Shown here in pieces: positions 46,572-58,660 of a stretch of 64,000 bases of DNA (positions are counted from its first letter, which is position 1; the number at the start of each line of letters is the position of its first letter). Position numbers and translations under genes: made by a program. This stretch comes from Camillea tinctor (taxonomy: Eukaryota; Ascomycota; Sordariomycetes; Xylariales; Xylariaceae). The stretch is from NCBI GenBank assembly GCA_022578605.1, contig MU394067.1, positions 372,001 through 436,000 of the forward strand. The letters are read 5' to 3'. Below the pieces are notes generated by a model, which saw only the letters and a list, made by a program, of their open reading frames with translations, did not search any database and was not told where the DNA came from.

Positions 46572-47855
46572 TTACTTTCCCTCCCCGCTATATAGTTGCA
46601 GATAAGTAGCCTGCAGCCGCATCTGCAAGTGTTCATCCGCAGTCAACACCTTGCGTTCGGCGTAGGGGTTCCCTGCCTCGGCGTCGTCCAGCGAGCCCTG
46701 GAATTTCTCTACTCGCTCGCTAGGTACGGCCGTTAACCGCGTAGTGGCAACCGGGTGACAGAAGTAAGCGATCGAGTATCGCGGGTCTGCTGTGGATTCA
46801 CCAGTCGTTGGGCCCGCGCCGTTCGCACCGCCGGGCCCCCCAAAGGTCACCCGGTGCACCGTGCTCCTCAGGAGCCCGTTCGTCCAGTACGATAGCAGGT
46901 CCCCTATGTTGACGAGAATAGGGGGCGAAGGGTCGTTCTCTGTTCCCGGTGGGCACACCGGGACAGGCGCCCAAGTTTTGTTGTCCGGGGTTAGGATCTC
47001 TAGGCCGGCCTGCCCCTTTAATCGAAAAAGCAGGGTGACTGATCCGTAGTCCGAGTGTGCACCGGCACGCACGTCCGAGTCCTTAGCCTCGGGCGTGGCG
47101 CTCGGGGGCGGATAGTATAGGAAACGCAAGGTTGAACCCGAGGGCTCGTCAGGAGAGTGCGCCTTGGTGAAGAAATCAGGAGGGTCGGCGCTTAGTCCGA
47201 TGCCGAACAGGAGCATCAACCTACGACATAGCGTGTGACAGGCCTCACCGAAAGCAGCGATCTCGGCCTGATGAGGCTCGATGCTGCGTGGGATCGGTTG
47301 GGTCGCCTTGCCGTTGACAAAGTCACCAAAGTTGAAGCCCCTTTTTTCATGTTAGTTATAATCTAATGTTTATTTTGAACGAATGATAATTTAGTCTGAG
47401 ATGAATAGGTATGTATTTACTCTTTGAAATCTCCCACCTAGTATCAAGTTGTTAGTAGGCAAACTCGAAAGGTAAGAAGAAAGACGTACTCGTTGGGTTT
47501 TGGGGTCCAAGGTCTCGGTATGCATTCCTGACCAGCCTCGATTGTTCTTTTCGATCTTGCACCTTTGTTTATCTTCCAGTGGGGAGCTAAAGAGGGCTCG
47601 TGACTATATGGACGTGTTTCCTCGAGTAAGAATGCGAGTTGGCGATGCTTAAATAGAATATGTACAATCACAGGCACAATCACATACCACGTTGAAGGCG
47701 TTCTCCACCTGTTCGACAGAGATATCCCGCCCGGTGTTCTTTACGTAAACGAAGCCATACTCAACTGCAGCATCTACCAACTCTTTAGCAATCTGGGCTT
47801 CGTCGGTCCCCTCTGCCGAGATGTCGATCACAGGTATGGCTGCGATGCCCGACAT
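46572..47855 (-). CDS. 2-oxoglutarate/Fe(II)-dependent dioxygenase (isopenicillin N synthase-like)
   Basis: Soluble oxidoreductase of the isopenicillin N synthase-like superfamily; substrate unknown. Exons are 47855-47688, 47603-47490, 47437-47421 and 47340-46572, giving 355 residues. The DIOX_N part starts IPVIDISAEG and has YGFVYVKNTG. The catalytic part keeps all iron ligands (His195 and Asp197 in AGAHSDYGSVTLLF, His262 in RSTVHRVTF) and the 2-oxoglutarate-binding Arg287/Ser289 (RYSIAYFCHP). The third exon is only 17 nt; it supplies VGDFKE, and the family motif GDFKE..FNFG is restored only when it is included. A Gly-rich insert (about residues 268-284) precedes the Arg-X-Ser motif. It diverges from MKT1. 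No biosynthetic genes flank it, so a role in secondary metabolism is not suggested by context. Confidence 0.9.
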
Positions 47856-48936
47856 GGCTAGCTAAGGTTGTATCGATGTCAACTTTGTATAATGAAACTT
47901 TTGTAGGTTACTGAGAAAGGGAAAACAGGGTATTGTTAAGGTTCAAGTGTTTGGGAGCATTTGACATGTACTGAGTAGGTAATAGGTAGTACCTTTATCT
48001 TCGGTAGAATCTGGGCAACCTATCTTGCTTGTTTATCTCGTGCCACCCAGCCAATCTATCTTTAAGTATTTCATACTTCCCTCCTACCTAAAATAGAAAG
48101 TAGCTGTTCACTAATATTTGGATGGATCACACATTCATATAAACCAACCTTGGCCGATGAAGAAGAAGACAAAAACGAAAATAGATGAAAGGACAAAAAA
48201 AGGATAAAAATTATACTACCTTAATATATCTATGCTGACTATGGTCATACTGTGTGATATTTGTGAAGTTACATAGTTACACATTCTATGTGTGGAATAG
48301 TAGTAAATAGTACTACCTAATGCTGTGTAAGGTACATATGTACCCTGTACCTGTGTACCGTTTTGTACTAGGAGTAGTATTCCAGTACTAGAGATACCCA
48401 GCCACATGATCCGCCACAAAGAAGGTCGGGTTGGCGGGCGAGATGCATTGGAACCTTGGAACTTTGAAGTTATACACCTGGCCGGGCATGGTTAGGTAGG
48501 TACCAGGTACCTGAATGGGGTTCTCTTTTATAGTGCACCTTCCTTGCGACAGCCACAAAAAATTGGGTTCTGATTGTCATTGTTTGAATGGGCAATAACG
48601 AACGAGGCTCTCTCTAACCTAAAGCTCAACTTGCTTGCTTGCTACACCTTCCCCAAGTCCTTCCTCCCATTTCCTCTTTTTCTTCATCTCTTTCTTATGC
48701 CCTTCCTCTCTTCCTCCTCCTCTTCCTCTTCCCTTTCTTCTTCCTTTTCCTCATAACCTTGGTTTTTTTGTCTATTTTCAGTCCGTCACTCATTTTCGTT
48801 CCCGCGACTCTCTTGTGCCTTCTTCCCGCGCCTTGACCTCTCCCTCAACCTTGAACCAACCTTCTCGACCACCACTAGCATTGATTGAAGCTCCCCATAC
48901 ACAGCTTCAGTCCCTTCGCCATAGGGCTCCTTCACC
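47856..48936. promoter_or_regulatory. Divergent promoter of the oxygenase and MKT1
   Basis: A 1.08-kb spacer. The half next to MKT1 (48640-48920) is a pyrimidine-rich leader typical of highly expressed fungal mRNAs. The rest is AT-rich without a recognisable gene. Confidence 0.5.
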
Positions 48937-51842
48937 ATGCCTAGTAAGTAAAGAACCTACCGAGCTATTTTTTTTTTGCATCTGTTATTTTATTTTATTT
49001 TGGCATGCCTATCTTCATGCCTTGCGCTCGGTCCCTCTCTTTGCATCTCCAGATTCTGGCGCACTCCCACCATTACCACGGCGACAATTTCCATGTGAAC
49101 GAAACCACCAACCCCGCTACCCCGAACAACATACCAGCAAAATACGCCACGACACGATGAAGCACAGTACGGCACGATGTTTTGCGGCTTGTCTCTATTG
49201 TCAATGGCAGCTTCGGTTGTTACATCACCGAAGCGCATACTGTTTCCGAGCCGGGTGCGATATTTTGGAAAATCCCAGCATGGAGAATGGTGTCCCGGAG
49301 CGACTGTGTCTTGCTACCAAAGCCATCTTTATTCGATTTTCTGAGAACTGGTTGAAAAAGGCCTCGCTATAAGCTACGCTGCGGGTATTGGAGTGGCATT
49401 TTGCTGACTGCGGTTCTAGGTTCTTACGAAGACCACTGGGTCAATGAACAGGTTGGGTAAGCAGGAATCCCCCCCCCCCCCCCCAAAGCTATTCTTCGGT
49501 CCCAACTAACATATTCAGCACCGCCGAGATCTCCCAGTTAGAAGACACCGCTATCGCCGTCGATGCCTCTTACTACCTCCAACTCTTCCTCGACAACCCT
49601 CCTTACCATGAGCCGCTACTCCCTGCACTTGGTGGCTTGACTGGTATTCAGGCCCACATCGAAGGCGACCTCGATAGCTGGACAGCCAACAAGATAACGC
49701 CCCTCTTCGTTTTCAATGGCCAGTCTGTTGTAGGAACCGATGAGGTCACCGTTCAGAGAGGGAAGCGAGCTATTACGGGCACTGATGAGGCTTGGGGTCT
49801 GTACTTCCAGAGCCAGGCCAATGAGGCCGTAGCTGCATTTGGATCTCACAGAGGTAGGCATCTACGTCGCCTTTCCTTTTTCCTCCCGAATAGTTCGTTG
49901 ACTAACTATACTCAGGCGCATATCTTGTTCACCACCTCTTTCCTTTACTCCAGGGCATTCTTAAGCGCCGGGGGCTTCACTTTCTAGTACCTCCTTTCAA
50001 TGCTTCTGCACAGGTGGGCTGAATCTTCCAGGTTATGCCATTTGCCCATCTTAGCTGACCCCCCTCAAGCTTGCATACTTTGATATGATTGAATCGGAGC
50101 AAGTTTCTGCTATTATGGGCTCCCAAGAACTTCTCTTGTACCCTATCAAAGAGTTCATCATCCGATTCATTGACTGGGATAACGGTACTTTTACTGCCAT
50201 CTCAAAGAAGGGTATCATCAAAACTTTAGGAGTAACCGAGCCTATGTTTATCGACGCGTTGCTTATGACGGGAACCACATTTCTACCTGCGTTCCCTCCC
50301 TTGAAGGAACCCACGATCACTCCCCGTCAACCGTCGTCTGTCCAGGACGCCGTCAACATGCTGCGAACCTCAGAAAAGTCGGTTGCTACGGCATGTAACT
50401 CATTCAACGACATCTTGGGTAAGAGGGGTGATCCGAATTGGCTCCAGAAGTATCGTAAGGCGCGAATGAGTGTCGATCACTTCATCTACATCGCTGAGAA
50501 TGGCGAGATCAAAGTCCATAACTATGATACCCTAACCCAAGATAATTGGGAGTACCTTGGTTATCAGTTGCCAGCTGAGCTATTCCACTATGTAAACGCT
50601 GGTCTCATTGGAGCGCGTCTGCCAAGTTGGATTACTCACGGCCAGATTGTTGTCTATCCGACTCTTGATGGGGGTAAACCCGACGAGTACAAGCAACTGG
50701 TCACCAACCAACTCATGCCGTTTAGAGAATTGGCTATGAGCCTTCTTCTCCCAAGATTGCATAGAGGTATCCAGTACAAGCCGATTACGGTGAAGGTCTG
50801 GTACGATGAGAAGTATTCTCACAAAATCGAGTACCGCCAGCAAGACAACCAGTCTCTTCAACGCGCGCAAACTTGGGATGTCTCGGAAGCCACTGTCAAG
50901 CAGCATTTTCCCAATGCAAAACACGGATCCATCGTTTTTGAGATCACAGCCTTGCGAAACAAGGATTTTGCCAAGGCCACATTTGCTAGCGGAAAGCCCA
51001 AGGGCATTGTCGCCACTGATCTCATATTATCCGTCACTATCTGGCGCTTCCTTCATCTCCGTGGCTACGTGGATGATAGCCACAACTTGACATCATGGGG
51101 TGAGGCGTTAGCCAAAACTCTCGAGGCGCTTGAGCCAACCGTTGAGAAGAACCCGGGTGTCCCTGGTCTATTTGAGGCAGCCCTTCTAGCCTACGAGCTG
51201 CTTAGATTCGATCTTCTCAACACCCGCAACCAGCACCCAGAGCTAAATGGGCTTCCGATGAACGGTACTGAGGATGATAAAGCGAGTCTCCTCCTTATTA
51301 GCCGATGTGCAATTCTGCTGAAGTTACGCCACCAAGCAAACGGCTATACTGGACCTCTCAGCAAGAATTTCCTGTGCTTTCGATCATTGAGCTCGTCAAT
51401 TCGCGAGGCTAACCGTGACGTTATTGAAGCAATTGTGGCATCTATGTTTTTGTTTGCTCAGACAAAACGTGAACGGGACGACTATCTACACATTGGCCAG
51501 AGGTATGTTTTATCAATGTTAAATTTTCTGTCGCGATGCTAATGCTAATAAAATCATAGCCTACCTTTCCTAGCAGATACAGACGTTGCGCTTGGCATTG
51601 CTGTTAAGACGTTCCTAGATGATGTTCATCCAAACGAGCCTGCAGATCAAAAGGCTGCCAAGAAGGCGGAATTCCCCGGCAAGTTTGTGCCATTTGCCAC
51701 CAATTTCTTCGAAGATTTGGATATTGCCTGCGATTTCTTCGGTGCCCTTCACGCTGGTATCAAGACTCTTACAAACGAGGTTACGGCTGCTGACCGAGGT
51801 ACGTGGGATAAGGCAGCCGTATACCTTCAGCTACGGCGATAA
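48937..51842 (+). CDS. MKT1: Post-transcriptional regulator MKT1 (XPG-like fold)
   Basis: Homologue of yeast Mkt1, which works with Pbp1 in post-transcriptional control of mRNAs including HO. Six exons encode 730 residues: 48937-48943, 49420-49456, 49519-49853, 49916-50013, 50070-51502 and 51560-51842. Only seven coding bases lie in exon 1, and a 476-nt intron follows. The XPG N-terminal part reads LEDTAIAVDASYYLQLFLD, then LPALGGLTGIQAHI and ITPLFVFNGQSV. The internal part has RRGLHFLVPPFNASAQLAYF and IMGSQELLLYPIKEFI. FEN1-type acidic residues (EAEAQ, DMD) are not present at the matching places, in line with the family being catalytically dead. The Mkt1-specific C-terminal domains fill the rest, ending VYLQLRR. 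Intron 2 carries a run of 16 C. Confidence 0.93.
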
Positions 51843-53413
51843 ATACTCCATGGGCGGCCACAATACGCGCTCTTGGCAGTATGTGTCTTTACATATAGAC
51901 ATCCCTATTAGCATCCAGCTTCAGCAACTCTCCCTAGGAGACAACACGAGCAATGGAGAATTTATTGCTTGGCAACTGATTATCCGCCGAGGATGATTAG
52001 CATGGTTACATTGTCGATAATGAGGCATACTTTGCAAATCCCAGTTTTGGCTCAGAACATCATTACATTCCGCCTGGTTATATTTTATGAGAGGGTCAAA
52101 GATCCAGAGAAAACATGTTCACGACTCACGAAGAATATGTGTTGTTATCTCGTCCCGGGTTTGTGTCTTCCCTTTCAGTATTTCCCCCATAACGACGCGG
52201 ATGGCAAGGCAAGGCGTTTGGAGATCGGAAAAGTAGAGAAAAGGGAAAGGAAGGGCTAGGTGATTTCACTCCGAGAACATGAAGAAGAAAAAAAGTATTC
52301 TAGGGACTTCACCCGTAACCTAGGTTACTTGAAATATCCGGGATATTCTTATTTGCCGATATTTGTGAAGCTAAAACCGGAGGTGCCTATCAAGTTTTAG
52401 TGCTGAGAGAGGAGGGGAGAAAAAAAAACTACCTACTCGGTTTTATGTACCTAAGATCTCAAGTGTAGGACGTAATAAAGAGTCAGATGAATTAATCGGC
52501 GTAAGAGAAATTGTGATAACACTGGTTTTTGGGGGGGGTTGTTTTTCTTACCCCTTTTCCCTTTCTCTTTTCTTATGATAGTTTTTGCTCTCTTTTGCTT
52601 CTTTTTCAACTGCAGGTATTTAAACTTTTAGCAGCAATGGATTTATGTACATACAATAAGTACCTTCCCCTCCTTACTCTACTTTCCCATCAAAAAAGGG
52701 GTATGATAGTTAAAAGGTGGAAGAAAGTGTGTGTGTGTGGGTGTGGTATCATTTCATCGTCGTTATTTTCCCCTCCCCTCTGTCCGTCTCTTTCTAATCC
52801 GACGGAATACACTCCATTCATTTATTCATGCACTTATAACAAGCATGTTTATCTGCCTTTTCGCTCCCCTTTCTCTCTTCTTCTCTCAGACTAGGCAAGT
52901 AGGTCGTGATGAACCTTGCCTAGTGCATACTTACATGCTTATTATAATCAACCGTGGATGACTGACCAACCAACTGCAGTATCCATGCTATGTCATGCCA
53001 TGCCATTCATTAAAAAAAAAAAAAAAAAAAAAAAAAAACCAAGAGAATCGTAGATAGGGGAGGGGAGAGGAGGAGGAAGGGGGTATAGGCCGTTTCCTTT
53101 CTACTTTTCCTGTGTGCATTACAGTTACGTATGTGTTCACAGACGCGATATGCGTTCTGCACAGGAGATATACTGCGAACAAGGGTTTTGGGGGGGATTG
53201 GGATGGAGAAAAGGGGAGATGCGTCCCATCCAACATGGGGGTGAAAGGGAAGTAAAAGTAAAGAGTGATGGAGGGAACCCAACCTCCCCTCTTCATGACT
53301 AGCAAGCCAATGTTGCGATCAAAAGCCGTGAAAAAAAAAGGGGGATTATCATAGCCCAGGTATCAATGCCAAACCATAAAAAAAAAATCAAGTAAATACT
53401 TTCCGCACCCAGA
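51843..53413. other. Convergent 3' region of MKT1 and the RFTS protein
   Basis: About 1.57 kb with no supportable gene. It has ACCTAGGT at 52318, a 27-nt A run at 53012-53038 and T/C-rich stretches. A frame at 52529-52894 is Leu/Ser/Phe-rich and looks like chance. Confidence 0.5.
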
Positions 53414-55833
53414 TCAGACCAGCAGGGTGCGTTTTATCGGTTCAGGAACCGGCTCGCCGTTGATTATCTCCGCATCACCACCCTCACCACCACGGCGCTG
53501 TGAGGGCTTATCGCCTAGGCTGCGGATCTTATTGAGGAGATGACTATTGCAAATTCCAAGGATTAGCTGTCGTTGCTACGAGTAAGGGATTCACCACCGG
53601 GTAAAGGAGATAAGCTAAGGACATATAGTAGAGGAATAAAAAGGGGAGGGGGGGAGGAAAGGTGCATACTTAATCGGCAAGTGCCCCCGTGACTCCTGAA
53701 CTGCGAGATTGACCCTGTTAAGCGCAGCCTCCTCGGCGACATCGCGGGCTTCTTTCTCATGTTCTTCATAGTGCATGCTGATTTGCTCCTGGCCCTCTTC
53801 TGTGTCAGCGGCTCGGACGACATACTCGCAATCAGGTTCCTCGCAGGTCCACGTATTGTCCGGACCCTTAGGCACAGTTGATGGCAGTTTCTCAGTGCGG
53901 ATAACGAGTTTGCCTATTGACTGGTCGTTGTCCTCTGATGGTTCATCGCTGTCTGACGAGGCTGCATCTTGGGCCTCCCCATCATCCTCATCGTTGGAGA
54001 GGTAGCGTGACTTCTTAGATCCTGTCTTCGATAGACCGCGCTCGTCTGTATCCATCTCGTCTTCAGAGTCTGCCTCGTGGTATGGTCGTTTCTTGCCGCC
54101 AATTGAAGGCCGCAATCCTGCAGCTTTGCCGCTTGGGCGGCCTCTTCTAGGCTGTTTCCCAGAACGTGCTACAACTGGTTCTGGTGGTTTGCTTCCCTTG
54201 GAAGCTTGTTCTCCGCGAGCGGCCGAGTGTGGCATCTTTGCTCGGGGAGCTAACTTTTTAATATCCGCCTCTGATATATGTTCAAATGTTGGCTTGTCCT
54301 TTTCATGTTCTTTTGCCCATCGATAAAGTTGGGTCTGGTGCCACTCTGGGCCGAGAAGACGCACGAGATCTCGAGCATAATATAGGCAAACTTCGGGCGA
54401 GGCTGAATATTGAATGGAACAATCTAGATAAATCTTGGTTTGCCAGGTCTTGGCTGAAGCATCATCTGGATGCTTGATCTTCCCGCCTTCTCTCAGAGCT
54501 TCAAGCATCAAAGATCGGTGCTTGTTCAAAATACTAATGATAGTAGACACTGGGGATGCGGTCTCTGTATTGGAACCCGTGTCATTCCCGCCGGACCCCT
54601 GAGGGTTTAATTGTGCTGGAGTATCTGTGGGGATACTCAGTGGGGTTTGCTTCTTCGCCCGGCCTTGCATGGGTTTATCATCCGTGAGATCGATCATTTC
54701 TATATCAGCCGACTCGGTCCTACGGGATGCCGTAGATCTCCCCGCGGCCCTGGAGGACCTAGATCGTTTCGGTAGACCATCGGCCGATAGGTCAACCGAT
54801 TCGAGATCGATTGGCTCGCTGCTACGAGTACTCCTTGCAGCAGAGTTCCTCGTTGCTAGTAGTCCCTTAGGTTTTACGTCGGAGATATCTACCGAGCTAG
54901 ACTTATCCCGGGCAGTGTAGGCGACTGCTATTAAGGGGGTGGGTTGAGTGGGTTTGGAATTTTTAGAATTGCTCGACTCTTTCTCAACAAGTTTTTGTCG
55001 CAAGTCCTGTAAAATAGAATGATCAGCTAGGCTATCACTATAAACAGACTCATGTGGACTGGAGAGTTCTAACAGGAAATTCCGAGCACAACCAATTATG
55101 GAATTCGGTGCCGTTTGGGAAGTGTGAAAGCAGGAATGCGGCCTGTTCGCGGCATCGCTGATAAGCTTCGGGCAGGGTGACGCCATCTCCAACGGTTACG
55201 GCATACTATTTTAGCACCGGATTAGCTGTTGCTTTCTTTATTAGAATAAGGGATACATACTTTGAAGAGTAGGTTGTCGCGGGGAAGCTTCACGTCTTGT
55301 AGGGTTTTGTTCCGGTTTTTCTTCTTCTTATGCAGTCTCTCGAGAGCCTCTTCGTACTGGTCTAGTATGGCGTAGTGGAGGCAAATGCCCTGGAACATGA
55401 AGTCGCACATGGCCGTGTATTTCTGGGAGGGAACGATTTCATACCAGCCAGCCTCGCCACTAGCCCAGAGGACAGGAACAGATAGACCGCCATCCTTCAA
55501 GCCGATGGAAAAGGAGACAGTATTCTGGATCTGCACCCAGTATGACCTATCCTTGATGTGACGGTTCACTAGAAACTTCTCCTGGTCTTTCTCCACCTCG
55601 ACTCTCCCACGGATAACGAAGGGACCCTCTAGGTCGACATGTAGAAGATTCGCTATGGTGCCATCTCGGTGATGTACGGTGGCATCGACCAGGAGGAAAC
55701 AGGGCCAGTCGTCGGCATGGGCACGGGGGCTCACGGGTTTGAGGATGGTGTTCTCTTCATAGTATACGATAGCGTTATCGTCGACAGTAGCAACGGTCGA
55801 GGTTGAAGCCCCACGGCGCCTCCGTCCGCCCAT
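53414..55833 (-). CDS. RFTS-domain and zinc-finger protein, candidate Raf2/DIM-7 homologue
   Basis: Candidate chromatin protein. Exons are 55833-55261, 55205-55074, 55006-53670 and 53543-53414, giving 723 residues. Residues about 40-170 resemble the RFTS domain of DNMT1 (VDATVHHRDGTIANLLHVDL, then ASGEAGWYEIVPSQKYTAM). YAVTVGDGVTLPEAY and SHFPNGTEFHNWLCSEFP follow. The middle is disordered and contains IEMIDLTDD, a possible SUMO-interacting motif, and basic blocks. A second folded region (TIISILNKHRSLMLEALREG, CLYYARDLVRLLGPEW) precedes an acidic stretch. A Cys2His2-like finger, TWTCEEPDCEYVV with IMSTYLE-like spacing to MHYEEHE (SMHYEEHEKEA), lies near the C-terminus. S. pombe Raf2, a CLRC subunit needed for H3K9 methylation, combines an RFTS domain with zinc fingers, and Neurospora DIM-7 fills the same place. 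The link is inferred from domain order only. Confidence 0.72.
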
Positions 55834-56985
55834 CGTGGCGACGGTACCTTGTAGTGATAGTTGTGGTGGTAATGGTTGTGCTCGTATTTGTGAAGGTAGC
55901 GATGCGGCAAGGACAGGACAGTATAAGTTGGTTTAGGTTAGGTCGAAGAGGGAATTGGTTTCTGGATTTGGTAGTGTGGTATGATATGGTATAGTATGGT
56001 ATGGTATAGTATGGTATGGTATAGTATGGTATGGTATAGTATGGTATGGTATAGTATGGTATGGTATAGTATGGTATGGTATCGACAGGCTCTAAAACCG
56101 CACCTTGTGGATTTAAGTTAACGATTTGGAGAAAGAGATCGCAAAAAAAAAGGTTAAAAGGTTGTTTAATTGAAAACGCGCTGATTGATAAAGGTAACAC
56201 GCGCATTGCCGAACAACCAAAACTGCAGCGATGATGGGTTTGGCGTTTAGTGCTAAAGTGGGTAACTATGTACTCCGTAGTGTAGGTACAGTGAATAATT
56301 ACCTACCGAATGCGGAGCCGGCATACCAAAAGTCAGGTATTAGTGGACGTGAATGTACTCCATGTGCATACTGCTTGTACATAGTATATACATTAGGTAC
56401 GTACCCGTAGGGGTTCAATTGAATGGACATGGATGATATGCTCCGTACTACTCTATTTATTGTTAGAGCAAGAGAAAGGAACTCTTCCCCTCCATCCCCA
56501 ACTCAGGCCCCGCTCCAATCGATAAGCATTAACTTAAACCCACCTGCAACTTTCTTTTTTTTTCCCTCCGGATCAGCAAGAGAGTGACAAGGACCTAGCT
56601 TTTTTTTTTTTTTTTTTTCTCTTATCGACCTCTCTTAGCTAAAGTCAATCACTAGGTTTAACCAACCAACCTACAAAGTTTCACTTACAACTTATTTTCC
56701 TCTCTCCCTCCCTCTCTCTCTCTCTTCCTATTTCCCACATAACCTCCCACTACCTCTATCACTTGGGAACTTCAGTTCTTTCTCTAACCAATTGAACTTG
56801 TTTCTGCGCCATTACCCCCCTACTGCACTGCAACTTTTCGGAAAGACACTGTTGGGTCGCTTCATCTATTGGAATTTGGACCTCTTCCTTTCCCTACTCT
56901 CTCTTAACCTCCCTTTCCTCCTCCCCTACGTTCCTCCCCCCAACTCTTCTCTCTTCCTCGAATGCCCCCTGGCAGATTCTGGAAA
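55834..56985. promoter_or_regulatory. Divergent promoter of the RFTS gene and PUS4
   Basis: A 1.15-kb spacer. It holds a 15-bp minisatellite at 55990-56083, a 19-nt T run at 56600-56618 and a pyrimidine-rich PUS4 leader (56696-56960). Confidence 0.55.
55990..56083. repeat. Minisatellite, 15-bp unit ATGGTATGGTATAGT
   Basis: About six near-perfect tandem copies, starting roughly 155 bp upstream of the RFTS gene start. Reverse-complement units read ACTATACCATACCAT. The array is open in some frames only because the unit lacks stops there. Confidence 0.9.
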
Positions 56986-58660
56986 ATGGTGGCCTCCGGC
57001 TCTGGTCCCGTATTGGACGGCGTCTTTGGTATGCGCTCCTCACCATGGTCATCATTAAATAAATCTACAATGCGCTTGCTGACACGCATCGTGCGCAGGC
57101 ATACACAAGCCTATGGGTATGAGCTCGGCTCAGGTCATTCGGGACTGCCAACACCATTTCAATCCTTCCGAAGTCTTCAAACCCCTGATGACACAAGAGG
57201 CCATGAAACGACAGAACGAGTCTAACACTAAGAAGAAGCGTCGTAAATTCAATAGTAACAATATTAAGATGGGCCATGGAGGTACTCTGGATCCCCTTGC
57301 GACTGGTGTCCTCATCCTAGGAGTCGGAAAAGGCACCAAATCACTCCAGTCCTTCCTCGACTGCACCAAAACCTACGAGACCGTTGTCCTATTCGGGGCT
57401 AGCACCGATACCTATGACAGAGTTGGTAAGGTACTGAAGAAGACAGCCTACGATCACGTCACTCGTCCCATGGTCGAAGAGGCCCTCAATTCTTTCCGCG
57501 GCAAGTTCCAGCAAATGCCCCCGCTCTACTCGGCCCTTAAGATGGAGGGAAAGCCCCTTTACGAGTACGCTCGTGAGGGAAAACCAATCCCACGAGAGAT
57601 CGCAACCCGCGAGGTACAGGTCACCGAGCTCGAGCTTGTCGAGTGGTATGAACCTGGTACACACAACTATCGTTGGCCCGCTGAAGACGCTACAGAGTTC
57701 GAGCGTACTTTTGCCGAGAGTGTTTGGAAAGTGGAGAGGCAACAGATGTCCTCCAAGAAGCTAAGTCCGGAGGAGGAAGAGGCTGAGACGAAAGCGCGAA
57801 AAGCCCACGAGAACTTCAAGCGCAAGGCCGACGAGAGTGTAGATGCCTTGGTCTATGATCGGGTCAACAAACGTAAGAAACCAAACCATCAGAATCTTCC
57901 GTTGATGTCAGGTGCATTAGGCGACATGCCCCCAGCAGCCCCTAAGCCAGGTAAGGGCTCTAATTTGGTCCCTGACGCTCCCGACGCCAACACACCACCC
58001 CCTTGGAGTGACAAAGGACCCCCCGCCGTCAGAATCCGCATGACCGTAACTTCTGGCTTCTACGTTCGGAGCTTCTGTCACGATCTTGGAACCAAGGTGG
58101 CATCGTCCGCTCTGATGTCTGAACTCTGCCGAAGCCGGCAAGGAGACTTTGTCTTGGGTAGTTCCAACTGTCTAGAGTTCTCGGATCTTGCCAAAGGTGA
58201 AAATGTTTGGGGCCCGAAGGTAGAGGACATGTTGAACCAGTGGAACCGCAAATCAGGAAAGTCTGCTCCTGAGCCGGCTCTGCGGGCTAAGCAGAATAAG
58301 TCTCCGTCTGAATTCTCCAAACCCAATGGAAGCCCATCGTTGATGAAGCAAGGAACTTCGGACTATACCTACAATCCTAAAGCCAGATCCTCCCCTGGGG
58401 AAAACCCCTCTCCTTCATTAAAGAGTCAACCCCTTCCTACTCCCAAGTCATCATCACCCACATGTGAGACCGGACCATCTGAAACACCAAAGGCAAAGAC
58501 CGAGGATGTTTCTACAGAACAACCAACAGAATCAGCAGCCAATTCTGCAGCTGCGTCTGCTGGCACATCCCAGAATGATCTGAAAACTGATCAGGCACCC
58601 AAGGAGACAGATGACGACTCATGGAACGGGTTCTCCGACCCCCCTGCAACCTCCAAGTAG
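56986..58660 (+). CDS. PUS4: tRNA pseudouridine(55) synthase, TruB family
   Basis: Converts U55 to pseudouridine in the T-loop of cytosolic and mitochondrial tRNAs, as yeast Pus4 does. Exons are 56986-57028 and 57099-58660, giving 534 residues. The 70-nt intron (GTATGC to GCAG) restores LDGVFGIHKPMGMSSAQVIR, the family start. The catalytic Asp is in GHGGTLDPLATGVLILGVG, followed by KTYETVVLFGASTDTYD, QMPPLYSALKMEGKPLYEYA and the conserved VTSGFYVRSFCHDLG. An insert of about 100 residues rich in Lys and Glu splits the domain. The last 110 residues are Ser/Pro/Thr-rich and disordered, making the protein longer than yeast Pus4. An in-frame ATG at 56962 would add eight residues; 56986 (AAAATGG) has the better context. 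Confidence 0.92.

Noticed and set aside
30600..47855. Possible secondary-metabolite cluster (two zinc-cluster factors and a 2OG oxygenase)
   Set aside because: There is no synthase, terpene cyclase, P450 or transporter between them, and they are separated by 6 kb of empty sequence and unrelated genes.
48635..49372. A 245-codon frame overlapping the MKT1 leader and first intron
   Set aside because: Its composition follows the pyrimidine-rich leader, it matches nothing I know, and it crosses a well-supported splice donor. It may be chance.
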